Origin: Siderastrea radians
Lineage: Eukaryota > Cnidaria > Anthozoa > Scleractinia > Rhizangiidae
Assembly (NCBI GenBank): GCA_964017195.1
Contig: OZ024895.1
Coordinates: forward strand, 20,547,034 to 20,611,033
Direction of reading: 5' to 3'
Length of the DNA: 64,000 bases
Below the pieces are notes generated by a model. It worked only from the letters and a program-made list of their open reading frames with translations. It made no database searches and was not told where the DNA came from. The position numbers and the translations under genes are program-made. Numbering within the stretch: the stretch's first letter is position 1; every line of letters starts with the position of its first letter. Shown here in pieces: positions 35,413-47,064 of the stretch.

Positions 35413-36241
35413 AAACTAAATTGAGCGAGCCGACAGTGCGTAGGGACACTTTCACAGGTGGTTTGTATGGCCGTAGTTTTTATACAGAGATTCTAATTTG
35501 CCGTGGCTGTTTAATACACATCCAAAATGATGAAAATAAAATTACACCTAAACTCTTAGACAAACTTTCAGTTAGAACAAATACTCTTAGACCTACACTC
35601 TTAGACAAAACTGAACTGCTGAACTGAAATTAGACCTACAGTACTCTCTTACACCAAAACTCCTTTAGAGTTTTTGTAGTGTCAATGCACCCTGATTAAC
35701 ATTAATTACATTGTAAGAACTTCAGAGCATGTTATTATTCCGCCCGAACGACAACTAAAGATTCGTTAAGCATTTAATTCATTTTGGAGACGTCTGAACG
35801 GCACGGATCAATACAGGTCGCCTTTGTCGTTGAGAATTGCCAAGAAAGGGCTCTTTCTGTTTCAAGCAATTTTTGTGCGCTTAGGATGCCAGACTCAGTA
35901 ATCAATTGATAAGTGAAAACATTACGTGCAACTTTCTTCTGATAATGGCAAATATTAAAGCCAGGACCGATAACTGTGTTGCTGTGTAGAAAAGAACATA
36001 CTACGTATTAAAAATCCCCTTGTATCTCTTACTAATACGTTAAACATTTTTGTGAACTGAAATTCTCACAGCTTGTCATTTTGGTGTTTTCGTAATTCTA
36101 GACACACTTGAACGATTGTGCTAACTGATCTGTACGTTTACATCACGTTGTAAAATTAGCAACATTGATCGTACTGAACACGAGATCAAAACAGGTGGGC
36201 GTATTTGCAAACAATGTCAATAAATAAGAAAATATGGAATA

Positions 36242-36480
36242 ATCAACATGTCGCGAGCGTGGGACAAAGAAAAATCTGCGTCCCCGACGGGAATCGAACC
36301 CATGACCTTCCGTACACCGATCGGACGCTCTAACCACTGAGCTACTGGGAGACTCGTGGCGAGTTCGTGGTGACACGGTCCTGCATACTGCTAGGATCAG
36401 CAATGTCGAAGTGCCTTATAGGTGATAAATAAAGAAAGATGGTGAATTTTAAGCTCAGAGAAGAAATAAGAAAAGATGGA
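36242..36480 (-). repeat. tRNA-related repeat (SINE-like), copy 3
   Basis: The best preserved copy. On the minus strand it has AGTAGCTCAGTGGTTAGAGCG (A box, about 36329-36349) and GGTTCGATTCCCGTC (B box, about 36285-36299). A partial inverted copy follows at 36480-36585. Confidence 0.78.
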
Positions 36481-37524
36481 ATAATCACAATGTCGAGAGC
36501 GTGGAACAGAGAAAAAAATCTAAGTCCCAGACGGGAATCGATTTTTTCGATTTATTCTTTGTCCCCCCGCTTGTCCCACGCTCGGTGTGCCATTTTGGAA
36601 AAAAAATAGTCTACTAAAGGGTGACGGTTTGAGCCTCCAGGCGGGGCCTCCCAGTATAAAACGCTATTGAGTACCTCCCCCCCCCCTAGTTAATAAGAAC
36701 AACTGGTACAAAGACAAATAAAGGAGTGGTAATCTAGAGATTCCAGGTTTGCGCTCTATGTCAATATTTGTAACGTTGCAAGGTTAATTGTCGCAATTTC
36801 CTTTCAAAATGGATATAATTATGTTACTTATCGTGAAAAAGCCTACAAGTACAAGCGTGTTATTCAACGGACCAAATGGTTAACGCTTGGAATTGTTGCT
36901 CAGTCCGATGAGACATGTCATGGCACGAAGCCCTGCATAACAGGCGTTTACTTATACAGCTTCGCGCTCGGCTAAATAAACGCCTGTTACGCAGGCTACA
37001 TGACCCGCTTCTTTCCAACTGCGAACTGGGGCAGATGTTGGTTACCTTCATCCCTCATCCTTATTACTGACATTACTGTAGGTTAAGCTCTAGTAACTAC
37101 GGTTTGATATGAAATTAATTTTTGCAAGTTTTTGTTTTCGCGATATGTAATCTTTGCACCTCCGAAAAACAGATTCCACAAAATTTATTACGTAATAGGT
37201 AAAGATAGAAAAATGTTCCGACCGACTTCATGAACTTCTAGTTGCTCATAACTGTTGGGAGCCTAACTCCAAGCCTGCATGGGCCCGTCTTTACACAACC
37301 CACTCTGGGCTGGAGTGATCTGATTAATTTTAGACTGAGCAAAGATTAGTACACACTCAGCAAAAGATCTAGTATAAATGGACTTTAATAAGCCGCGTGA
37401 TGGAGGAGACGTTTAGACGAACAAGGCTGTTGGTCTGTCATATTAACATCATGTGTCGGGCAAGGCTAGACATGAATTACCATTAATGCGTATAAAAATT
37501 TATTGTTTTCTAAACCTTTTGCAG

Positions 37525-37581
37525 ATTCAATTGAGATCCATCCTAACAAGGATTATCGTGAAAATTTACTTCAGACAAAAG
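37525..37581 (+). other. Putative non-coding 5' exon (copy 1)
   Basis: Flanked by a good acceptor (CCTTTTGCAG) and donor (AAAAG/GTATGT). A diverged copy with the same borders is at 40344-40406. The reading frame is not conserved between copies, so it is probably 5' untranslated sequence of the granulin transcript, whose next exon opens at 42556. Confidence 0.45.
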
Positions 37582-37712
37582 GTATGTACTGCACGTTACA
37601 CATGATTAATTAGTTATCCCTAATTTAGATCGAGGAAATTATTTCAAGTTATTCTTTTTGTTGTCATGGGTCTTTTCAACGCATTTTTAATCGTCCACCA
37701 AAATATTAATGA

Positions 37713-38655
37713 AAAGCGATTTGCTGAAGCAGAAACTTGCAAAAATAAATGTATAGAGCCGACGTTTCGGCGTTCCCATGACACCATTATCAAGACTAAG
37801 AAAAAATTATGCGAGGCAATTTAGAATCAAACAAGTCACTCTAGAGTGTTTTCACAAACCCCGATTCTTATATGCTAATAAGAATCGTTAAATGTTAATG
37901 CGAAGGAGAATGAAAAACGCACACACCAAAGTTAAAACAGTTGTCGGTTTCAAATTGTTAATTGTGCACATTCTGGTGCGCTGGTGTGTAGAAATATCTG
38001 AATGTTTTCCACAATTAACGGACAACAAGCCAATGTCCTTGTTTAGGAACTTAGCTTTTTCAGCGAACTGTCTATTTACGTACGAAAATTTTGAAATGTT
38101 AAGCCTGGTTTAATTTTGGGAAAAAATTGTTCCAGTTTGAGCATGTTTTGCCACGTGTCCTCAGAAATCTAACATTTGCGATATCGAAAAGTAAACGTAT
38201 GTTTTTACAACTAGGTACAAGTCTTAGTCCTGTATTCCATTGGGTAACGTTTGCCCGCAACATTAGAACAGTTAAAAAGATCATTCCCAGTTACAAAAAA
38301 AAGAGTTAATCACATGTCTTTGTCTGTTGTCTGTGTAAACCATTCAGATATCACACACCAGCATGTACGCAATTTAAAAATTGAAACAATGGTGTTTAAC
38401 TTTGGTGCGTGCTTTCCTTATTGTTCTTCGCATTAGCATTTAACGGTTCTTATTAGCATATAAGAATAGGGGTTTGTGAAATCACTCTAGTACTGGCAAA
38501 AGCTCTACAACAATACTTTTAAAACTGGTTCTGTCCGCACGAAAGTGTAGAGCTTTTGTTAGTATGCTAATTCTTTAGAGACTTGTCTCCTAATTTCGCT
38601 TAGCTAATTTTTTCCGCGGATGCCGAAACGTCGGCTTTTTATATTTATTTTTACA
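37713..38655. mobile_element. Foldback insertion with 13-bp target-site duplication
   Basis: Flanked by AAAATATTAATGA at 37700-37712 and 38656-38668. The ends are inverted (GCCGACGTTTCGGC near 37757; GCCGAAACGTCGGC near 38617), with a second inverted pair inside (37852-37910 with 38428-38480). A retroposon-length duplication and the GAAACGTC motif suggest a non-autonomous Penelope-related element; this is inference. Confidence 0.65.
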
Positions 38656-38919
38656 AAAATATTAATGACCCAATCATTAGACCCTTTTGAGATGACACTT
38701 TCTTAGACCGTCAGAGTGCGTCCAGTTTAAAGAACAGACGCTGCGTTTTCAGTTGTGACGAAAAAGCCAATTATTTCAAGGTTCTATCCTCTTTGCTCTG
38801 TTTTATTTCTCCAGTTATTTTTTGTTTTATTTATTTATTTATTATTTTTCTTTATTTTGGTTGATTTATTTATTTCCCTCTTTGGTATTACGTTTTGTTA
38901 AATGAACTAATTTTCACCA

Positions 38920-40660
38920 TGCAGCCGAGAGTGCGAACGGACACTTTCACAGGTGGTTTGTATGGCCGTAGTTTTTGTACAGAGATTCCAATTTGCTGTG
39001 GCTGTTACATATCCAAAATGATGAAAATGAAATTAGACCTACGCTGCTAAAAAAAGAGTACTTGTTAATTTCCGCATCAGATTTTTACGAAAGCAAAATA
39101 TGCTTTGAAAATGAATATTATTATATTGCTGCACTTAAAAAAGCCTGCAAGCGTGTTATTCAACGGACAATGGTTAACGCCTGAAAATTTTTGCTCTTTG
39201 GTGAGATGTCATGGCACGCTTCTCTTCAACCACAAACTGGAGTGGATACATGTATTCGCCATGAAACGATCTTTGATCCCTCGATCTCGCTGAGCGCGAT
39301 CTAACTTTATAAAACGCGTGCCGCTTTATTTTACTCTACTGAAAAATATTGAAAATCTAAGCATTGTAGGAGACTTCAAAAGGTTTAATTCGATAGCAAC
39401 AGAACTACGATACAGTTTTTGTTTTTGCGATAGGTATTTTTGGCAAATTTTAAAATCACATTCCGCAAAATTATTACGTAATGGATAAAGTTAGAAAAGG
39501 TCCCGGCTTCGTGAACTCCCGATTGCTCACAACTGCTGAGGGTCTCACTCCAAGCCTGCAGTTGTCCGTATTAGTCAAACCACGGGTTTTCTAGCTTGCG
39601 AAGCAAGCTTTTCGGTAGGTTTACAGTATGCTTTGGACGAGGGTGCACAATAGGTATTTCGGGATGAGAGATTGGGGCTTTTTTAAAGGAAAAATTCGGC
39701 AACAAAGGATAAATAGGGAGCGACCTCGTCACGATCAGAATGCAGGGAACGACCATATCACCATTCCAGAGGTCTACAAATCTCTGGCTCGCGCTTGTCC
39801 CGCGATACGTTTGAAACATTACGCGCAACTTGTCAACAACTTTCTAGCACCCGCATGCACGTGCAATAATTTTAAATCACGCGTAATAACAATCTCTGTT
39901 TCAATCTGATGAAACGTCTTCTACCAAGTATTAAAAACAACTCAAAGTCAAACCCTTTCACCGCTTCGTGTTATACCCAAAAGTATGGTCACGTATCCTT
40001 TAGACTGCGAGCAGTCGTCTTATTTTCCTCAAATCCTACGCGCGATTGGAAATGAATAAATTATGCAAAATAACGGTATAAACGAGGAGGGATTGGGTGA
40101 GAGGAAGGAAATAGGGCTTCTTCCTTTTTCCTCAACCCTCGCTACTCGCAGCTCGCCGCTTGCGTGCCTCAATCTTTTCGCGTCACTCTCACTATTGTAG
40201 CGCTTTCGCGATATCTGTTAGGAGGGTCAATACTGATCGCAGTGATGGCCACGACGTCGATTGCGTGCTAGGGCTTATCATCAGTCACCATTAAAACTTA
40301 ATGGAGAGAAAAAAAATTCATCGTTTTCTTAACTTTTTTGCAGATCCCAGGCCATAGAGATCCATCCTGAATAGGGATTATCGGGAAAGTTTACACCAGT
40401 CAAAAGGTATGTACTGCACTTTAGACGATATTTGTGAATCTTTTTCTAGGCAATAGGCCGGCACCACAACTTTTCATTTTAAAAACCCTTTTGAGATCAC
40501 ACTTTTGTCAGTATGGCGTTTCAGGAGCCCTTCAGATCCTGCCTTTTCAGGTTGTGACCAAAAACATTTTGGGAACCACTGTTCTAAGTATGAAAAAGCG
40601 ATTTATTTCAAGGGTGCTATTTTTGGTATCGTTCTATCCTTTCTTTGACACAGATAATTC
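38920..40660 (+). repeat. Tandem duplication, unit 2
   Basis: The compact copy of the duplicated block, probably closer to its original organisation. It carries putative leader exon copy 2 and sits 1.9 kb upstream of the signal-peptide exon. Confidence 0.75.
40344..40406 (+). other. Putative non-coding 5' exon (copy 2)
   Basis: Acceptor TTTTTTGCAG and donor AAAAG/GTATGTACTG match copy 1 at 37525-37581, including bases beyond the donor. It could be an alternative leader exon for the granulin gene. Confidence 0.45.
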
Positions 40661-40986
40661 AAAAACCTTTACGGGTTTATAAGAATAAATATGAACACTC
40701 ATATACTTTCTTTCTTTTTTTTTGGGGGGGGGGACGAGGGGGGAGGGGAAATGAGGCTTTTTAACTCACAGTTAAATTTATATCGGGTTTGTAATTGTTA
40801 CTTCAAACCGGAAACGTCTTATATAATCGATTTATTGTTATGATGTTTTTTGTACTCCAAGTGAACATGAACTTTGATCGTGATTGACATTTTTTGCAGG
40901 TGATTGACTTTTTGTATCATATATCTTTATGTAGTTCTAAGCCTTCTTTCAGAGTATTCGATTTTTCTGCGTTTTTGTTCGATTTA

Positions 40987-41810
40987 TGCACCTATCAATG
41001 GTTTGCCCCAGGATGGGGCGGGGCAACCCACGGGAATTTGATTTTGTGAAACTCTACCTGGGTAGGGATTTTGACATCCACAACGGCCCCCTGGCTGGGT
41101 GAAAAATTTGACTTGGTCGCCATCTTGGAAAATAGAGAGGGCCTGGGAGTGAGTGGTCCGCCATCTTGGAAAATGCCCAGAAGTCATTTGAATGAGCTTT
41201 CCACGTTCTTTGCTCGGCCTTTCTCTTCATGAGCGATATTAAGGAGCATCTTGATGTTTTTGAAGCAAACAATTGTTGTTTTTAACATCCATCAGTTGTG
41301 TATCTTTAAAGTTTCATAACACATAGTGTTATATAGAGAGGGCAGCAAAAGCAACTCAGACAAGGAAAAAGAAAATAAAGCAATTCACAGGTCATGACAG
41401 GTATTGACAGGAGTACAAAATGTGTGTTAAATTGCCAGCAATGCTAAAATATCTCATGACAAAAATACACGCAGTACACACATAATGTTAACGGCAGTGT
41501 ACAATTTGAACAGCTAGAATATGCCCTCTACATTTGGGGAAATTTGGGGAATTGCACGCAGTTGGTGGCACCATTTGTCACCAGGATATCTTCTGGAGCC
41601 GCTGAGTTCTGCAATTAAGTGTTGTGAGTGCCTGAGTTCGTCTACATTACTGTTCAAGCACTGTGATGCCCGGGGGTAGGGATATGACTCTTAATGGGGA
41701 CCCAAGGGTGGGGAAATTGACACTCAAAAACCTGAAAATGTCAAATTCCCCTGGGGTTGCCCGTCCCCCCCCCCCCCCCCCATCCTGGGGTAAACCATTG
41801 ATAGGTGCAT
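40987..41810. mobile_element. Inverted-terminus element, ~824 bp
   Basis: GCACCTATCAATGGTTTGCC and GGTAAACCATTGATAGGTGC are inverted, as are the adjacent GGGGCAACCC...GGGAATTTGA and TCAAATTCCCCTGGGGTTGCC. Confidence 0.82.
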
Positions 41811-42555
41811 TACGACAACACGGAATCAAGGGACATCATCCATAAAATGAAGGATTCTGTCCAGCAACAAGCACTTTTTCCCTCAAGTTCACAATTAAGA
41901 ACCTTAATTTGAGATTGACTTGGTGCGTATACTTTGAAGGCTTTCCGGGAAAAAAAGTAATGCGTTATGAGTATGTTTGCCTGAGCACGCTTGTCCACAC
42001 AAGAGCGTTAACTAAAATATCAAGATGCTCATAGCATATTTCATGGTACGAAACTCGAAACCATTTTACATATATTTTACCCAATGCCAGTCTTGCAAAG
42101 ACACGACATACCACGCCATTTCAGTAAAAGAGATTTATTCCGAAGAAGGAATAAATTGTTTTATGTAACTGTCACGCAATCAGTTAATCTGTAACCAGCA
42201 TCCGGGCATGCTGCCATCCGGGGGCACAACAGTGCAGTCTTTATAAAGCATACGAGGATAGCGAACTACCTTCTGTCGGTTCAAGATCATTTTCACACCC
42301 TCCCTCCCTCATTGTTTCTCATTTTCCAGCCTCTAGATGGCGGGTGTCCCCTCCCTTTTGCTGGGATTATGCCTGTATGCTTGGATATCTAAAGCTTTCT
42401 ATGATTAACCGCACCAGTGGCCAAATTCATCCATAAAGGATGTGTCATGTATTTCTGTCCCAGCAAACGGAGCTCACCCAAAGCAATACCCCACGCCATC
42501 ACCAACATACTTTTGGGAGACCTGAACTTCTAAATATTATGTTGTTTGGTTTTAG
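41811..42555. other. Spacer upstream of the granulin signal-peptide exon
   Basis: No gene or repeat recognised; presumed intron between a leader exon and 42556. Confidence 0.4.
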
Positions 42556-45344
42556 GTGACCCTACTTCGCAAGCCTCTTCACGAATTCAAGAAAAAAAAT
42601 GCTGCTGTCTCCCGAGATAGTAATCCTTGTTTTCACGTGTTTGGCAGCTGGCGCATCCACAAAAGGTACATAATTCTGGTGACGAAATTTAATATTCATC
42701 TCTAGGCAGCTTTAGCTATGAGTAAAAAACAGTCAACGAAACAGCAGCATTAGTTCTAACTTTATTTTGAAAGAGAAGATTTATCTTTTAACGCTATAAC
42801 CTAAACTTAATACACACTTTTTATCGTTAATAAGATTCATTGTAATAGACCAATTCACACTCTTAGTTGCATCATGGGTAATCAGGGCAAGCAGGCAGGA
42901 AATTCAAAGGTTTGTATGGGATTTCAAAGCCAACTAATTTTTCCTGAATTAATATATTTGACACTTTCTCTTTGAAAAGTGTAACTTATGAATTCAAAGA
43001 AACAATACACTAAACCTGGAGTTCATAGAAGTCCATGATCAGTTTTTCGAAAACTTGATTTCTCCCATACATTTTCTGTAATTTTTGTACTGTCGAATAA
43101 TTTATAGAAAATGTATGGGAGAAATCAAGTTTTCGAAAAACTGATCATGGACTTCTATGAACTAATACCCGTTCTAAAAATGGAGATAATTGCAATAGCC
43201 AGGTTTTTTTACGTTATTTCTCTGTTTTTTTCGACTTATACAACCAAATACAACAATTCTTCTTCTACACAAATCAGCTATCAGTATTTTTTTAGTTTCA
43301 GTTAAGAAAACTCTCTATTAATAATTTCAAATGGCTGCTGACAATTTTAAACTTTCGTGCGTTCGAATATTATACCCCGTTCCAGGAAACATCTCTAAGA
43401 TGGATACCCCGTTCTAGATCAGGAGTCCCAAAATCACGACCCCGCCGGGCGGCACATACCCGTGTAGGTATTGTGGGGGAGTACCCCCCCCCCCGGGGTA
43501 CTGGCGCAATTTCCCGCCATTTTATTTCAGTCACATGCTTGTGCGGGCGTCCTCTCGGCTTGTCGCAGGCTTCATGCCAATTTATTGCCCTCGGTTTTTG
43601 GAACTGTTTGCCTTCTACTTTTGGCGTTCCACATGGCCGCTCCGTATTTCGTTTCTTTCCTAGTGGCATTGCTGAGTTCGGATAGTATTTTCAAGCGGGG
43701 ACTCGGCGCTTATATCAGCAAACCGCGTCTGTGCTAGCTTTTTCTCGCCACTGCCCAGCTGTATGTTCAGCAGATGTTGTGGTTTAGTTTCTTCGTCTCG
43801 CTTCAGCTGCAGTGTCCTTTTTACTGCAGAGTTTAATGTAATTCTACGTAGTTTACGTGTGGAAGCGAGTCAGCTTAGTTTATGGCGTGGCGTTAGCATT
43901 AGCAATAGCATTCGTTGGGGTACTGCAGCATATTGGCGTTCTGTGATGTAGCGTTTTAGCGGTAGCCTTGTTTTTATAGCGCTTTGTAGCATTGGCATCT
44001 TATAATAATAATAATATTGGCTGTTTATCTTTTATTGCTATTATTTTTGTTTTGTTTTGTTTTGTTGTTGTTGTTTTTTTGTTTTGTTTTGTTTTGTTTT
44101 GTTGGTGTTTGGGGTTTTTACTGTCCCCTTGCCTGTTAGGGTTGGCGGCGGTTTTAGTAGGTCAGCAGCTTCATTGTGTAGCAAGGTGTATTTCATGTAT
44201 ACATCATATATCATCCCTAGGGCATATGTTGTGTCAGTAGCTGGTTTATACAATTGTGGTAATGGGGGTAACGGCAGTATATTACCTGTACGTAGTACCA
44301 TATTGCAGCATATCGGCGTTTATGTAGCGTTTTAGCAGTTGGCCTTGTTTTTATAGCGCTTTATGGCATTGGCATCTTCCGTTTTAAGTTTTTGTTTTGT
44401 TGGTGCTCGGGGTTTTTCTGTCCCGTTGCCTGTTCAGGTTGGCGGCGGTTTTAGTAGGTCAGCGCCTTCATTGTGTAGCAGGGTCTATCTCATGTATACA
44501 TCATATTTTTCCCAAGGGCATTTGTTGTGTCAGTAGCTGGTTTTTACAATTGTGGTAGTGGGGGCAGTGGCAGTATAGTACATGTACATAGTACCTTGAT
44601 AACTGTAGTAGCTTTGACTGCAGTTGCTGTAGTTGTGGTGGCATGTGTAGCATCCGTAGCAGCTGTAATTTCTGCAGTTGCTGTAGTACCCATAGTTGCT
44701 GTAGTAGTAGTGGCTGCTGTGTGCGTTATCTGTAGTGGTTGTGGTAGTGGGTGTGGCTGTCTTAGCTCGAGTTGCTGTCGTAGCTGTTATTGCTGTACAG
44801 AGAGTTGTTATAGTTGTGCTAGGCTGTGTTTGCCGTTGTGGCGGTAGTTGCTTGGGTTGCCATAGCGGCTGAAGTTGCAGAACCTGCTACATTGTATAGT
44901 AGCTGTAGTTGCAGTAGTGGCATGGTGGCTCCAGTGGCTGGTGTTGCTGTAGTGGCTGTCGTTGCTGCAGTCAGGGCAGTTCCTGTTTATTCATGTAGGT
45001 GCGGGCAGTAGGAGCTACAGTATTTGCCGTTGGTGTAGTTGCAGTTGTGGCGGTCATTGGTGTCCTTGTGGTAGTTGTAGTTTCCGTTGTTGCTGTAGCG
45101 GCTGTATTGGCTGTCTCGGCTGTCATAGCTTTACTACCCGCAGTAGCTGTAGTCTGCACTGTAGTTTCTGTAGCTGTAGGGGTTGCGTGTGCGACACTGG
45201 CTGTAGTCACTAGGGTTGTAGTGGCTATTGTGATTGTAGTTGCTGTTGCCGTGGTGTAGCTTGCGTAGTTACTGTGGCTTGTTTATTTTTTATCTATTAT
45301 TATTCTTTTTTTATTGCTATCATGTATTTACAGGTATCTTCTGG

Positions 45345-45380
<36 letters not shown>

Positions 45381-47020
45381 TATTACTATTATGATTATCA
45401 CTACATATTTACTATGTATTTATTGGTATTTTTATCCAAGCATGGCGTCCATAGCGTGTTCGCTTTGCTTCTTGGGTCAGGAGCCAGAGTGCTTAGTTGC
45501 ACTTGAGGAATTGGAGAAGCATGTTTACAGTAGTTTTAGACATTGTTACATCTTTACTGGTATCACCAGGCCTTTGCTCCTTTGGCTAGAAGCCAGAGTG
45601 CCTAGTGGCTCTTCAGGCACCCCAGTACTCACTGGCGTTTTGTAGCATGTTAGCTGTCACAGTTGCTCCTTGGGCCAGGAGCTAGAGTGCTTAGTTGCAC
45701 TTAGGCGTTGGCGTTCATCAGCGTTTTGTAGCGTGTTAGCTATTAGGGTTGCTTCATGGGCTAGGAGCGAGAGTGCTTAGTTGCACTTGAGGACCCTTGA
45801 GGCGTTGGCGATCATTAGGGTTTTTGTAGCGTGTTAGCTATTAGGGTTGCTCCGTGGGCTAGGAGCTACAGTGCTTAGTTGCACTAGCATTTTCTAGCAT
45901 GTTAGCATTGCTCCTTGAGCTAGGAGCTAGAGTGCTGTATCCTTTTATTCACAGAGTGTTGCTCAGCATTTGCTCCTTCTGCCTGTGTTTTTTCAGGGTG
46001 GTTCCTTCTTCCTTTCGTGTACTAGTGTAATTGTCCAGTGGAAACTTCCGTCACATGCTTGTGCGGTGGGCATCCTTTCGGCTTGCCGCAGTCTTCATGT
46101 CAGTTGCGTTTACCCTCTTCTACTGGCTTTCCTAGCAAGTTGGTGCTTCGTTTCTTCCCCAGCAGCATTGCCGCCTCCGGACAGTGTTTTCAAGCCCGTT
46201 CTTGGCGCATATATCGGCAAACCGTGTCCGGGGTGCGCTAGCATTTTCCTGCCTTTGCCCAGCTATATGTTAAGCAGATGCTGAGGTTTATTTTCTTTGT
46301 CCCACTTTAGCTGTATCCTTTTTATTACAGAATTATATGTTATTCTACCTGGTTACATTTGGGACCAAGTCAGCTTAGTTAATGGCATGGCGTGACGTGG
46401 CGTTAGCGTTCATTGGCGTATTGTAGTATACTAGCGTTTGTGTAGCGTTTTAGCAGGTGGCATTCCGGGAGCGTTTATAGTTGTGGCATTAGTGTCATTG
46501 CTTGTGGGGCGTTGGCGTTCATCGTGTAGAGGGTGTGTTGACAATCATTGATGGAGGGGCAGTTGTTGCTGTTGTGGCTGTGGTAGCTGCAGTTCCTTGC
46601 ATGGCTGTGACTATGGTCACTGGGTTGGACGCAGTGTTGCTGTGATGGTGGTTGTTATTTGTGTGCAGTCCTGCAGCTGCTGTTGCAGGGGTTGGGTGCC
46701 TCGGGATTTGGGCAGTTCGGGGTCATGGCTGTTCCCATCCATGAGCCCCTTTCTCCAATCTGACCTCCCTTCAGCTGGGCGTGTGGGGCTCATGGCTGGG
46801 TTCCGGGCATTTGCCAGTAATGGAGTAGTCCATCTGGGGACCGGCTGACCGCAGTGGAGGCCCCTGGATATCCCAGGCACCCAACCTCCATTATGGTATG
46901 CGAGGCAGTAGGTTAATCTCACTTTAACACTATATATTTGTAATGTAGTCAGAGATCCCCTAAAGGTAGAGGGGTTTTTTAACCCTCGGCTATGATGTAT
47001 GGAGACACGTTAATAAAGTT

Positions 47021-47064
<44 letters not shown>

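Larger units (their letters stand above)
35417..38880 (+). repeat. Tandem duplication, unit 1 (enlarged by insertions)
   Basis: Matches unit 2 (38920-40660) in the same order: 35417-35550 with 38923-39050, 36842-36930 with 39140-39215, 37118-37300 with 39408-39570, the putative exon, and 38680-38810 with 40484-40650. Unit 1 is longer because a tRNA-related repeat (36242-36480) and a foldback (37713-38655) are inserted in it. Confidence 0.75.

Noticed and set aside
43370..43740. Overlapping frames near 43.4-43.7 kb as genes
   Set aside because: They fall in a repeat that recurs at 46.0-46.3 kb with frames not conserved.
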